Of a DNA stretch of 64,000 nt, positions 32,566 through 40,006 are shown piece by piece. The DNA is from a virus. A program made the translations under genes and the position numbers. The stretch is from IMG/VR virus record IMGVR_UViG_3300005613_000005, positions 91,213 to 155,212 of that record. One strand, given 5' to 3'. How positions within the stretch are numbered: the first letter of the stretch is position 1; each line of letters starts with the position of its first letter. The notes under the pieces were generated by a model. That model was not told where the DNA came from. It was given only the letters and a program-made list of their open reading frames with translations, and did not search any database.

Positions 32566-32717
32566 TTACATACTCCTAATTTTTCTAACAATTCTATCAA
32601 TCCCAAAGATCCAGGGTACTTATAGTGGAAAACCACCCTCGCCCACGTTTTTGGACTAAGAGTTATGTATCGCATCGCGTCAAAAAGGTCTTCGTGAACG
32701 ATATTATTATCACTCAC
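32550..32717 (-). CDS. 55-aa protein with GTG start
   Basis: GTG at 32717, with AGAGG about 9 nt upstream, reads MSDNNIVHEDLFDAMRYITL and then a helix GSLGLIELLEKLG. It fits exactly between the neighbouring genes. Unknown function. Confidence 0.5.
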   Translation of the reverse strand: MSDNNIVHEDLFDAMRYITLSPKTWARVVFHYKYPGSLGLIELLEKLGVCKCLNL

Positions 32718-32721
32718 GTTA

Positions 32722-32985
32722 TCATGCCTCTGGCGTGCGCTTTATCAACTCATGAAATAGCGCCATCAAGAAAATCTTGTCCATGCATTCAGTATCCACT
32801 TTGAATTGACCGTCGCTTTTATCTGTGTAGAACGTTACTTCGCCAAAACCTATGCCTTTAGCACTCCACCGTATAACGAAACCGCTGAATCTTTCGTTTA
32901 TAAAAGGTTCAACTTCAAGGTGAGTAAACTCATATCCTGTAGCAGGACGCTCACCAAATACTTTTTCAAATATATCTTTTGCCAT
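32722..32985 (-). CDS. Hypothetical phage protein
   Basis: 87 aa. Alternating beta strands (FSGFVIRWSAKGIGFGEVTF) and a C-terminal helix (DKIFLMALFHELIKR). Compact alpha/beta fold of the kind common in phage accessory genes. A TATAAT box lies about 24 nt upstream of the ATG; no ribosome site is obvious. Confidence 0.6.
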   Translation of the reverse strand: MAKDIFEKVFGERPATGYEFTHLEVEPFINERFSGFVIRWSAKGIGFGEVTFYTDKSDGQFKVDTECMDKIFLMALFHELIKRTPEA

Positions 32986-33020
32986 GATGATATTCTACTG
33001 TTTTGAGATATTATATAGAT

Positions 33021-33875
33021 CTATTGGTCGAATATTATGTAATCAGCTATAGCACCATAAGTAGGATGCAAGATCGTAAAATTTGCTGACCGATTACACG
33101 TAGCCTGTACTATGGTCGCTATTTTTTTGTCAGGAGATCGATTGTTCAGACGCGCCGTTAATCCCAGTTTATATTCGGCATGAAAGTTACCGACTATGAT
33201 AAAAAACTTATTTCGACTGATATCTATTAAAGAATGATAGGCCATCGTATCGTCCCACACTGAATGCGCCGCAAAAAAATTCTTTGTCGCACCGTCAAGC
33301 ATATCGTGCTTCATGTATTTCATGGTACTTTTGAAGCGCTTGTAGTACAAGTCACCACCGACACTAAAGTCTTCTGGCAATAATTTCTTTTCCTGCTCGC
33401 TCAACGTGCATAAACCCTGCATGGCAATCTTATGCACTAACGCGTTGGGAGCATTGATGCCATACACGCGTCCACCAGAAGTTACCGCAATCTCTATCAG
33501 CGGTTCATAATACGCGAACGACGTTTTTCCCCATTGCATCGCTTTTAAAAAATCCGCCTCGTTCTTACCACCGTTCAAAAATAAATCTAAAGTTCCTTGA
33601 TCTATCCAGGATACGAATTCTAGGCCGACGTCGATCGATCCATGTTTGGCTACTTCGCTGATTACATCCAGTTGATTTTTGTGATGGACAGCGCTGTCAT
33701 GCTTCTCACCAAAAACTATGATATCATAGTTTAACAGGTCCTTTACGAGAGTCTGTCTATCAATAAATTCACCACGATCTGTCGAGAAAATATTACGCAT
33801 GCTATTACGATCCGCCTCAGTAATCAAACATAAAAGCATCACTAAAATAGAATATCGCAAGATGCTTACCCACAT
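33021..33875 (-). CDS. ChaN/Tiki-superfamily exported protein (haem-binding-uptake-like)
   Basis: 284 aa with an N-terminal signal sequence (WVSILRYSILVMLLCLITEA); Cys16 could be a weak lipobox. The family pattern is clear: DIIVFGEKHDS (GE..H, residues 56-59), GLEFVSWIDQGTLDLFLNG, WGKTSFAYYEPLIEIA, VYGINAPNALVHKIA and IIVGNFHAEY. Known: ChaN-like proteins are iron-regulated outer-membrane lipoproteins that bind haem, within a wider protease-like fold. Inferred: acts in the periplasm or outer membrane of the infected host. The -10 box is exactly 6 nt upstream of the ATG. Confidence 0.75.
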   Translation of the reverse strand: MWVSILRYSILVMLLCLITEADRNSMRNIFSTDRGEFIDRQTLVKDLLNYDIIVFGEKHDSAVHHKNQLDVISEVAKHGSIDVGLEFVSWIDQGTLDLFLNGGKNEADFLKAMQWGKTSFAYYEPLIEIAVTSGGRVYGINAPNALVHKIAMQGLCTLSEQEKKLLPEDFSVGGDLYYKRFKSTMKYMKHDMLDGATKNFFAAHSVWDDTMAYHSLIDISRNKFFIIVGNFHAEYKLGLTARLNNRSPDKKIATIVQATCNRSANFTILHPTYGAIADYIIFDQ

Positions 33876-33881
33876 TAATAT

Positions 33882-33887
33882 ATTATA
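33882..33887 (-). promoter_or_regulatory. -10 box TATAAT, 6 nt before a start codon
   Basis: CTAGTATAATATATTAATG on the minus strand; no ribosome site between. Placed directly after the capsid terminator. Confidence 0.6.
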
Positions 33888-33893
33888 CTAGAT

Positions 33894-33923
33894 AAAAAAA
33901 AGGACGGCTGTTAACCGTCCTTT
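33894..33923 (-). terminator. Rho-independent terminator after the capsid gene
   Basis: AAAGGACGG/CCGTCCTTT stem with a 7-nt loop and a run of seven T on the minus strand. Insulates the ChaN-like gene from capsid transcription. Confidence 0.85.
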
Positions 33924-33954
33924 ATTTTTTTTCAGAGTATTTTAAGTCTATGAC

Positions 33955-35421
33955 TTATTTTCCAACGTTCTTTAAGAAACAGTTGAATCTTGGTGTGTAA
34001 ACAAACAGAGCTCCATAAAGTACGATGGCGAATTCAAGAGCGGTTGACACGATAGCAAAATTGATTTTGCTAAGAGGTGCTAACTGTTTGAACTTCATGC
34101 ATTCTGCACTCATGTCGAGTAAGAAAGCTTCACCAAGGCCAGGAGATTTCTGTCCTGAGTCCACGAGAGTAAGATCAGCAGGATCATATTTGAAATTTCC
34201 TACGAACTTCTCTGTTCCAACAGCTCCGCCAGAAGCAGAACGGTAAACTTTAAAGTACTTGGTGTTAGCAGGTACGTTAGCTACTGTCAGGATCAGAGAT
34301 CCGTTAGCATCTGGGTTACCGTTTACGGTTGACTGAATAGGAGCACTTTCACCAAAGTCATTGACTGCAGTGATTTTGTACTGGTAAACACCACCGGAAG
34401 TAAGCTGACCAACAGGACTGACAGCGCCACCAGTGTTGTGTCCACAAGCAAAAGTGCCAAGCGCAGGAGCGTTAGCGTTAACGGCCTGTGTCCTATACTG
34501 AGCTCTAGGACGTAAGAAAAGGTTAGGTTTAAGATCTACAGTACCAGCAGTAGTTGTGATCTTAGATACATCGTAGCCAACTGCTTGACCAGCGAGACCC
34601 GGAGCACTTCTAAACTGTGGATAGAACTGTTTTACGAACGCACTGATAACAACTGGTTCAGCGTGTAATTGATTTGGAGCACCGAAGTTTTCCAGAGCAA
34701 TAACAGCCAGTCTTTCAATGTCGTCCTGCTGCATAACAGCACCAGCGAGATCCTGTCCGATTGATGACCAATCGCCAAAACCTTCAAAGTCTTTAGATTT
34801 GTGCTGAGCGTCATCGTCGCCTTTTAACAGCTGCTGAAGCAGACCGTTCATCTTGATAGAATTGGCTGGAATATCACTAACAGCACCGTTCATAGCACCA
34901 GAAGCAATGTTCATGTAGTGAGCATGTCCCCAATAAAGTTCTCTTTCGATATGCTTTAAGAGATGCATTGTTCCTTCTTTTGCTTGCTGAGCTACGATAT
35001 CGCCAACAGTTGTTCTTACTAGTGTCATCTGATGAGATACTTTTCTGCGTGTTCCAAAGAAAACGATTCTTTGTCCATCACGAATGTAAGTGCTGTCTTC
35101 CTGTTGAGGAGCACCACCTTCACCCATGTATGGGGAAGCGTCAGAACCATAACCAATCAAACGATTGTACTGTTCAAACAGATTGTAAGCTTTATCAATG
35201 CTTACTGCTGGCCAGAATTTTAAGTTTTTCATGTCAAAAGTCACGGACTTGAGTGTTGACTCAAGAGATTCGGCTTGAAGCACACCACCATAAGTTAGGT
35301 CAGTGGGTTTCCCAGCTCCACCGTAACCGGCTGTGATAGCCTTGTTAAGAGCTTCAATGTCTTCAGGAGTAACGAGTCCGTTTTCAATTCCCTGTAGGAT
35401 TTGATTCATTTGTTCGTTCAT
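33955..35421 (-). CDS. Major capsid protein (HK97 fold) with Ig-like insertion
   Basis: 488 aa, ribosome site AAGGAGATAAGTA. The N-terminal region (27-58, AGYGG...VLQAESLE) is shared with the protease C-terminus. Then come LKFWPAVSIDKAYNLFEQYN, a substrate-like loop with ASPYMGEGG, RKVSHQMTLVRTT and HIERELYWGHA, as in capsid proteins of large phages. Residues about 330-410 (GGVYQYKITAVNDFGESAP...KYFKVYRSASG) are a fibronectin/Ig-like insertion, probably surface-exposed. Downstream of scaffold and protease genes, as expected. Confidence 0.85.
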   Translation of the reverse strand: MNEQMNQILQGIENGLVTPEDIEALNKAITAGYGGAGKPTDLTYGGVLQAESLESTLKSVTFDMKNLKFWPAVSIDKAYNLFEQYNRLIGYGSDASPYMGEGGAPQQEDSTYIRDGQRIVFFGTRRKVSHQMTLVRTTVGDIVAQQAKEGTMHLLKHIERELYWGHAHYMNIASGAMNGAVSDIPANSIKMNGLLQQLLKGDDDAQHKSKDFEGFGDWSSIGQDLAGAVMQQDDIERLAVIALENFGAPNQLHAEPVVISAFVKQFYPQFRSAPGLAGQAVGYDVSKITTTAGTVDLKPNLFLRPRAQYRTQAVNANAPALGTFACGHNTGGAVSPVGQLTSGGVYQYKITAVNDFGESAPIQSTVNGNPDANGSLILTVANVPANTKYFKVYRSASGGAVGTEKFVGNFKYDPADLTLVDSGQKSPGLGEAFLLDMSAECMKFKQLAPLSKINFAIVSTALEFAIVLYGALFVYTPRFNCFLKNVGK

Positions 35422-36182
35422 TACTTATCTCCTTTTAAGTTATACTTTTCAATAATTGCCTGAAGATCTCCGCCTGTCTCTGCAGTGCTTATATCTAAGG
35501 TGTCTACTTCTTTTCCGGACTTCTTCAACTCAAATAATTTACTGGCGACTTCACTTTTGCTCAACGGTTCAACTTCTTCGCTCTTTTTAAGTGGAACGAT
35601 TCCGTCTATACCTTTTTTAGCAACAGGTTGGTCGGCCATTTTCTCAACAACTTCCATTAATCCAGCGATCTTCTTTTCTAAACCGCTGATGGCGTCGTTA
35701 AACTGTGATTTTAAAAGTTCATCTCTCTCGTCAAGAGATTTCTTTAAATCTTCAGCTTCATCTTCAGATTTTTTACAAGCTTTCTCAGCTTCTTCTTTTT
35801 CAGCTTCTTCTTTTGCAGCTTCTTCTTTTTCAGTTTCTTCTTTTTCAGTTTCTTCTTTTTCAGTTTCTTCTTTTGCAGCCTCTTCCGATTTTGCAGCTTC
35901 TTCATTGATACCTTTTTCCATATCAGCTTTCTCAGCTTCGTCGAGCACGCCTTTTTCAACTTCCTCTTTTTTAGCTTCGTCGTCATCATCGTCGTCATCG
36001 TCGTCGTCTTTGTCTTTTTCTTCTTTGCCGATACTGCCGTTGGAAGGTTGACCCGCAAGGCCATCACCAGGACCTTCAATCTTAACTTCAGAAGCAGCGA
36101 AACGAGATTTCTTCAGATCTTCGATCTCAGAAATTGTTTCGTCGATGAGGCTAGTAAGACTCTTAATTAATTTTTCGTCCAT
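35421..36182 (-). CDS. Scaffold-like acidic capsid assembly protein
   Basis: Start at ATG 36182 (MDEKLIKSLTSLIDE) behind TTAAGGAGAATAGT. 253 aa. N-terminal helix, a run of ten Asp, a Glu-rich coiled coil with five-residue EETEK repeats (about 100-135), a second coiled coil (ERDELLKSQFNDAISGLEKK) and a C-terminal module (TAETGGDLQAIIEKYNLKG). The position between head genes and the charge pattern fit a scaffolding protein that is removed on maturation. Confidence 0.65.
   Translation of the reverse strand: MDEKLIKSLTSLIDETISEIEDLKKSRFAASEVKIEGPGDGLAGQPSNGSIGKEEKDKDDDDDDDDDDEAKKEEVEKGVLDEAEKADMEKGINEEAAKSEEAAKEETEKEETEKEETEKEEAAKEEAEKEEAEKACKKSEDEAEDLKKSLDERDELLKSQFNDAISGLEKKIAGLMEVVEKMADQPVAKKGIDGIVPLKKSEEVEPLSKSEVASKLFELKKSGKEVDTLDISTAETGGDLQAIIEKYNLKGDK
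35790..35890 (-). repeat. 15-bp tandem repeats coding EETEK/EEAEK
   Basis: Repeats of TTCTTTTTCAGTTTC (plus strand) code for five-residue acidic/basic repeats within the scaffold-like protein. They could change copy number by slippage. Confidence 0.75.
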
Positions 36183-36207
36183 ACTATTCTCCTTAATAGT
36201 TGTAAGA

Positions 36208-36621
36208 TTACTGTCCAAGTCCAACCAGGTCATTCATCCCTTTAACTCTAACGAGTTCAGCAGAAGTACCAATTCCTTCATTTCCATCCTGAACAGAAAC
36301 GTCATTAGCAAAACCACAACAGATAGAGAACATCTTTACAGCAACAGCTGTATCGAATACATCTGCGATTGCGTCGTTACCAGCAGCATTCTTACTGAAA
36401 ACGATGTAACCAGGATTTGCAACTCCGATTCCTAGGTATGGAGAACTAGCGTCAGAAACCCCGCCCATGGGTTCTTGGATACTTGCAGCCTGATACTTGA
36501 TCAGAATGTCGTCGCCACCGTCGTCAACGATAACTTGATCTGCTGTATGTGAATTTACAGTGAGACCTTCTAGTTCAGCTGCACGGGCAATTTTGTCTAA
36601 AATTTGTACTGAATTTGCCAT
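36208..36621 (-). CDS. Virion protein, possibly capsid decoration
   Basis: 137 aa, ribosome site AAGGAGAAACG. Alpha/beta with GIGVANPGYIVFSKNAAGND and AVAVKMFSICCGF. The SDASSPYLGIG segment echoes SDASPYMGEGG of the capsid protein. Its location just upstream of scaffold and capsid suggests a small head protein. Confidence 0.6.
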   Translation of the reverse strand: MANSVQILDKIARAAELEGLTVNSHTADQVIVDDGGDDILIKYQAASIQEPMGGVSDASSPYLGIGVANPGYIVFSKNAAGNDAIADVFDTAVAVKMFSICCGFANDVSVQDGNEGIGTSAELVRVKGMNDLVGLGQ

Positions 36622-36654
36622 TCGTTTCTCCTTGTATTTTTGTTATAGAATACA

Positions 36655-36660
36655 ATTATA
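36655..36660 (-). promoter_or_regulatory. -10 box TATAAT upstream of the head gene cluster
   Basis: TTGATTATAATTGTATTC on the minus strand, about 33 nt before the start at 36621. A second box-like GGTATACT lies about 18 nt further upstream. Confidence 0.45.
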
Positions 36661-36731
36661 ATCAACTTATAGTATACCATATTACTTACTTAATTGTTTA
36701 AACCAGTAACCATGTTAAGCGATAACTAGTG

Positions 36732-36737
36732 TATAAT
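36732..36737 (+). promoter_or_regulatory. -10 box TATAAT for the plus-strand HNH gene
   Basis: GTGTATAATAAGGTTGTATG: the start codon is 8 nt downstream, so a leader would be nearly absent. AAGGT could act as a minimal ribosome site. Confidence 0.5.
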
Positions 36738-36745
36738 AAGGTTGT

Positions 36746-37525
36746 ATGTTAGAACAATGGAATCTAAAAAAATGCCCCCACTGTGGTCTCATTAAACCTC
36801 TTGATAGCTTTCACAATAACAAAAGTCGACGCGATGGAAAAAATAATTGGTGCAAAACATGTATGAAACCAGCACTAAAAAAACAACGTCAACGCAAAAA
36901 TCACCAAAAACAGCAACAACGGGTCCAAAATAGTATCAAACATTGGAATAACTTACCAGGAGAAATATGGAAAGATATAAAAGGATACGAAGGATCATAT
37001 CAGATATCCAATAAAGCTAGAATAAAATCAACAGCTAAAGGATTAGGGATCTGGAAACTAAAGAAGACGCCTGTCAATAAAACAACAGGGTATCCATATG
37101 TAGGATTGTCAATAAAGGGTCGTAATAAAACCTATTATTTACATGTTTTAATGGCCACAGCTTTTATTGACAATCCAAACAATTATAAAGTAGTAAACCA
37201 CATAAACGGTAATAAAACCGATTGTTCATTAGATAACTTACAGTGGTGCTCTCAAAATCAAAACGTGGCCCACGCGATTCACACGTTGCACAAACATAAT
37301 TCGCTATACCGGCAAAGAACTCCCAAAAATTTAAGTTCTAGTCACCGCAAAGCAATTAAGCAGATATACAACAAGGCGCGCCAAAAAACAAAAGAAACAG
37401 GTATCAAATACTCCGTCGACCATATTCATCCTTTATATGGTAAAACAAGTTGGGGATTACACGTGCCCTGGAATTTACAAATTATTTTACTTAAAGATAA
37501 CCAAAGAAAAAATAATAAAAATTAA
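36746..37525 (+). CDS. Homing endonuclease with zinc ribbon, NUMOD4 and two HNH-like modules
   Basis: 259 aa, on the opposite strand to the head genes around it. N-terminal zinc ribbon (CPHCGLIKPLDSFHNN...CKTC), NUMOD4 DNA-binding motif (GEIWKDIKGYEGSYQISNKA), an HNH core (LHVLMATAFIDNP...VVNHINGNKTDCSLDNLQW), then a second HNH-like end (YSVDHIHPLYG...VPWNLQIILLKDNQRK). The two nuclease-like parts suggest a fusion of two endonuclease families. Likely free-standing and mobile. Confidence 0.85.
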   Translation: MLEQWNLKKCPHCGLIKPLDSFHNNKSRRDGKNNWCKTCMKPALKKQRQRKNHQKQQQRVQNSIKHWNNLPGEIWKDIKGYEGSYQISNKARIKSTAKGLGIWKLKKTPVNKTTGYPYVGLSIKGRNKTYYLHVLMATAFIDNPNNYKVVNHINGNKTDCSLDNLQWCSQNQNVAHAIHTLHKHNSLYRQRTPKNLSSSHRKAIKQIYNKARQKTKETGIKYSVDHIHPLYGKTSWGLHVPWNLQIILLKDNQRKNNKN

Positions 37526-37526
37526 A

Positions 37527-38495
37527 CTATATTAACTCGAAAATTTTAGCGAACGGAAAGGATTTATTGCAGTGACGACACTTGACCTGATTGCTCATGT
37601 ATACCTGTTCTTTACCACAACTAGGACATGTTATATACTTGAAATCGTCTTCTAACGCTTCACGTTGGAGTACCGTACCGCCAGTACGATTGGTGGGTGC
37701 ACTAACTCCGCCATAACCAGCGCATAATGCTTTAACTAATTTATTGATTTTATTTATATTTTTATCAATCTTATGTTCTAGTGCTTTCTCAACGATATCT
37801 TTAGGATCAATGTTTGGAAAGCATTTTTCGATGCCAAGATCGTTTACTATCTTTTGAATTTTTTCGACGTTGGTTTTTATCTTGTTCGCACTCGCGTTCC
37901 TCGTTATGTGTCGAAACGACGGTACATCTGTCTTTGCCAAGTGCATCACCGATCGTATGAGTTCCATGTCAGCTTTCTCTTGATCCGGATTAGCATTTTT
38001 TTGCAGGTTGATAGGCTCTGCTAAGGTCGCCTGGTTGGCCGGCGTAAAAGTAAGCGCGACAGAATGGATCTTGGTTCGAGCCAGTAATGAAGGATCTTTG
38101 ATACCGCGCTGTATAACTCCCCCTTCAACTGAAGTTTTTAACTTAAGTGGAGAATCTTCCTTATGAATGTTCCTTAATATAGCAGCGGCGGCTTTCGCGT
38201 TCTGATGATCATCGTTGTATAAATATCCCTTACAATAGATATAAGGTGTCTTAACTTTCTCCCAATAATACCTATGCCTATCATTCTCGCAATCTTCTTC
38301 CTTAAATATCTTCTTAGCTTCTGTTATACGACCTATAGAATTAAAAAATCCTTTACCATGGTTATCATTCCAACGACCTTTTCCAACTTCTAATTCACTT
38401 ATATCGGCACCTTCGATCGACAGCATCTCGCCTTGCGAATCTCTCAATTGTGAGCCCGCTATACAGTCCAACCACATTTTATCATTTTTAGGCAT
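37527..38495 (-). CDS. Prohead protease with C-terminal capsid-like motif and zinc ribbon
   Basis: Start at ATG 38495 (MPKNDKMWLDC) behind TTAGGAGTCTTATT; an earlier in-frame ATG overlaps the -10 box. 322 aa. The protease region has LKLKTSVEGGVIQRG and KIHSVALTFTPANQATLAEP, the conserved S-V-E-G and V.L...PAN segments of phage prohead proteases (Ser-His type). Residues about 257-286 (CAGYGGVSAPTN...TVLQREALE) repeat the capsid N-terminal motif. The C-terminus is a CPSC...CRHC zinc ribbon. It would cut scaffold and capsid during maturation. Confidence 0.75.
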   Translation of the reverse strand: MPKNDKMWLDCIAGSQLRDSQGEMLSIEGADISELEVGKGRWNDNHGKGFFNSIGRITEAKKIFKEEDCENDRHRYYWEKVKTPYIYCKGYLYNDDHQNAKAAAAILRNIHKEDSPLKLKTSVEGGVIQRGIKDPSLLARTKIHSVALTFTPANQATLAEPINLQKNANPDQEKADMELIRSVMHLAKTDVPSFRHITRNASANKIKTNVEKIQKIVNDLGIEKCFPNIDPKDIVEKALEHKIDKNINKINKLVKALCAGYGGVSAPTNRTGGTVLQREALEDDFKYITCPSCGKEQVYMSNQVKCRHCNKSFPFAKIFELI

Positions 38496-38514
38496 AATAA
38501 GACTCCTAAAAGTC

Positions 38515-38520
38515 ATTATA
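38515..38520 (-). promoter_or_regulatory. Extended -10 promoter TGGTATAAT
   Basis: ATCTGGTATAATGACTTTTAGGAG on the minus strand, 19 nt before the protease start. No -35 box. Confidence 0.6.
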
Positions 38521-38578
38521 CCAGATTATAACTCTAATTTTACATTGGTTTAACGTATATGAATATGTTATCTAAAAT

Positions 38579-38938
38579 CTAACTATCTAATATAGAAGAT
38601 CCTTTATGCCCATCGATAAGTTCACGAAATACGTCAGTGTTACGGATCTTTTCAATGGCATTTTTTTCAATTTTGCGCACCGTATCCATCGATATGTTCA
38701 TGAAATGAGCTATCTCCATCTCAGATGGTGCTTTATCAGGAAGAAAGTCTTGTAAATACTTAAAAAAACAATAGTTAGCAAGCTGATGGTTGATGGCCCA
38801 CGGACATCCCGGAAGCTTTGCCTCATCTTCTTCTGAAAGTTCTTCACTCGCATTTCTAAGAGCTTTTAATCTGAGTACAGCAAGTGGACAAAAACAATCT
38901 GGTAACTCGCACAACTTCCTAGGGCATCGAGGATCCAT
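38579..38938 (-). CDS. Sigma region-4-like helix-turn-helix protein
   Basis: 119 aa. N-terminus Cys-rich (CPRKLCELPDCFCP), possibly zinc-binding. The C-terminal part (PSEMEIAHFMNISMDTVRKI, then EKNAIEKIRN) fits the sigma-70 region 4 pattern L.EvG..f.vTreriRqIE.kAl.KLR. No region 2 is present. Seen: the helix-turn-helix with the following IE.nA.eKiR helix. Inferred: recognition of promoter DNA, or action as a co-activator together with a separate region-2 protein. Confidence 0.65.
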   Translation of the reverse strand: MDPRCPRKLCELPDCFCPLAVLRLKALRNASEELSEEDEAKLPGCPWAINHQLANYCFFKYLQDFLPDKAPSEMEIAHFMNISMDTVRKIEKNAIEKIRNTDVFRELIDGHKGSSILDS

Positions 38939-38940
38939 GA

Positions 38941-39345
38941 TTATTTATCGTCTTTCTTGATCTTGCTGACATATGAGATAAGTTTTTGATAATATTTACT
39001 GTTCTTGATAAAAAACTTCACGTCGCGCACGCGTCGCATGATACTGGCAAACTCAGTTATCACCAGCTCATTAAAACCAACAGCGCCTATCTTCTCTTTA
39101 ACGTACCCGTATATCTCTTGGTCGATGTGGGTGATACCCGTCATGAGATCAGTAGTATTCATGGTTATAAGCGTACCATACTGTTTGTCCGATAGAAGAT
39201 CGTGAACCAACAGCGTACAACGTAACTTCATGTCAACTTGAGGTAACTTACAATATTTAACGACGACGTGTTTACCACGCAGTAAATAATATCTACGAAC
39301 TAGCTTTTTATACAGTTCATTCAACTTTTTCTTGTTTATTTTCAC
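38941..39345 (-). CDS. Hypothetical protein
   Basis: Start chosen at GTG 39345 (CAAAGGAGAGGGTTGCT upstream). An ATG at 39387 is the alternative and would overlap the previous gene by 71 nt. 134 aa, basic, alpha/beta (YYLLRGKHVVVKYCKLPQVD...LRCTLLVHDLLSDKQYG). No family recognised. Confidence 0.55.
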   Translation of the reverse strand: MKINKKKLNELYKKLVRRYYLLRGKHVVVKYCKLPQVDMKLRCTLLVHDLLSDKQYGTLITMNTTDLMTGITHIDQEIYGYVKEKIGAVGFNELVITEFASIMRRVRDVKFFIKNSKYYQKLISYVSKIKKDDK

Positions 39346-40006
39346 AGCAACCCTCTCCTTTGTTACATTTACTATCGCAACCTTCACACTTTGATTTTAA
39401 ATCTTCTGGAAGACCGTCCTTCAGAACATCAACTTCTTCAACGGCTGGAACTTTACGAATACCTAAAATCTCAATAACATGTTTCTTATCGTTGATAGTA
39501 AAATCGAACTTATCACCTACTTTTTTACCAGGAAATTCTTTGATGGCGTTGGCGTTTGAGCTTTCGTCTAACTTAAACTTAGAACGGAAAATGGACGCAT
39601 CAGGATCTTCTTCACACGTTGATGCGATGATCACGACGCTGTCTTTCTCAATAGTGTCGACTATCTCATATTTTTTTTCTGCGTCTTCTTTATCAGAAGC
39701 ATCATTGAAATCCTTAAGCTTCATGTCGGCTGCTATCTTCTCTAATTTATCCTTGTCCATGTTGGTTATCTTCATCATGGCCAATGTCCTGTACTGAAGA
39801 TCGTTCAGCACTCCCATGGAACTGCTGATGTCTTTTTCCATCAACTGGAGACTGTTACCAAACTGCTGCATCCCCATCTGTAATACCCTAAGTGCCATCT
39901 GTATGTTAGCGAACATCTTCTCTAACTCTTCGATCCTTTGAGTTTTATTGGGTTTGGGAGCGTTCCTAAATCCTTTTTTAGGGGCTATTGGTTTCTTGTT
40001 ACTCAT
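39317..40006 (-). CDS. Hypothetical coiled-coil protein with Cys-rich tail
   Basis: 229 aa. Basic start, a coiled coil (about 25-100) that contains a Met/Gln-rich helix, a beta domain (EFPGKKVGDKFDFTINDKKH, then VIEILGI) reminiscent of the FKBP-like end of GreA, and a tail with seven Cys (CEGCDSKCNKGEGCC) that probably binds metal. Overlaps the kinase by 4 nt. If Gre-like, it would touch RNA polymerase; this is tentative. Confidence 0.55.
   Translation of the reverse strand: MSNKKPIAPKKGFRNAPKPNKTQRIEELEKMFANIQMALRVLQMGMQQFGNSLQLMEKDISSSMGVLNDLQYRTLAMMKITNMDKDKLEKIAADMKLKDFNDASDKEDAEKKYEIVDTIEKDSVVIIASTCEEDPDASIFRSKFKLDESSNANAIKEFPGKKVGDKFDFTINDKKHVIEILGIRKVPAVEEVDVLKDGLPEDLKSKCEGCDSKCNKGEGCCENKQEKVE

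Noticed and set aside
35485-36051. Long open frame on the plus strand opposite the scaffold-like gene, Ser/Phe-rich
   Set aside because: It is the complement of Glu/Lys/Asp codons (GAA, AAA, GAC read backward give TTC, TTT, GTC). No ribosome site, low complexity, and the opposite strand has a clear gene.
38941-39387. Frameshift joining the 38941 and 39317 genes
   Set aside because: A GTG start with a good ribosome site at 39345 explains the overlap as ordinary translational coupling; the Cys-rich tail of the 39317 protein ends naturally.
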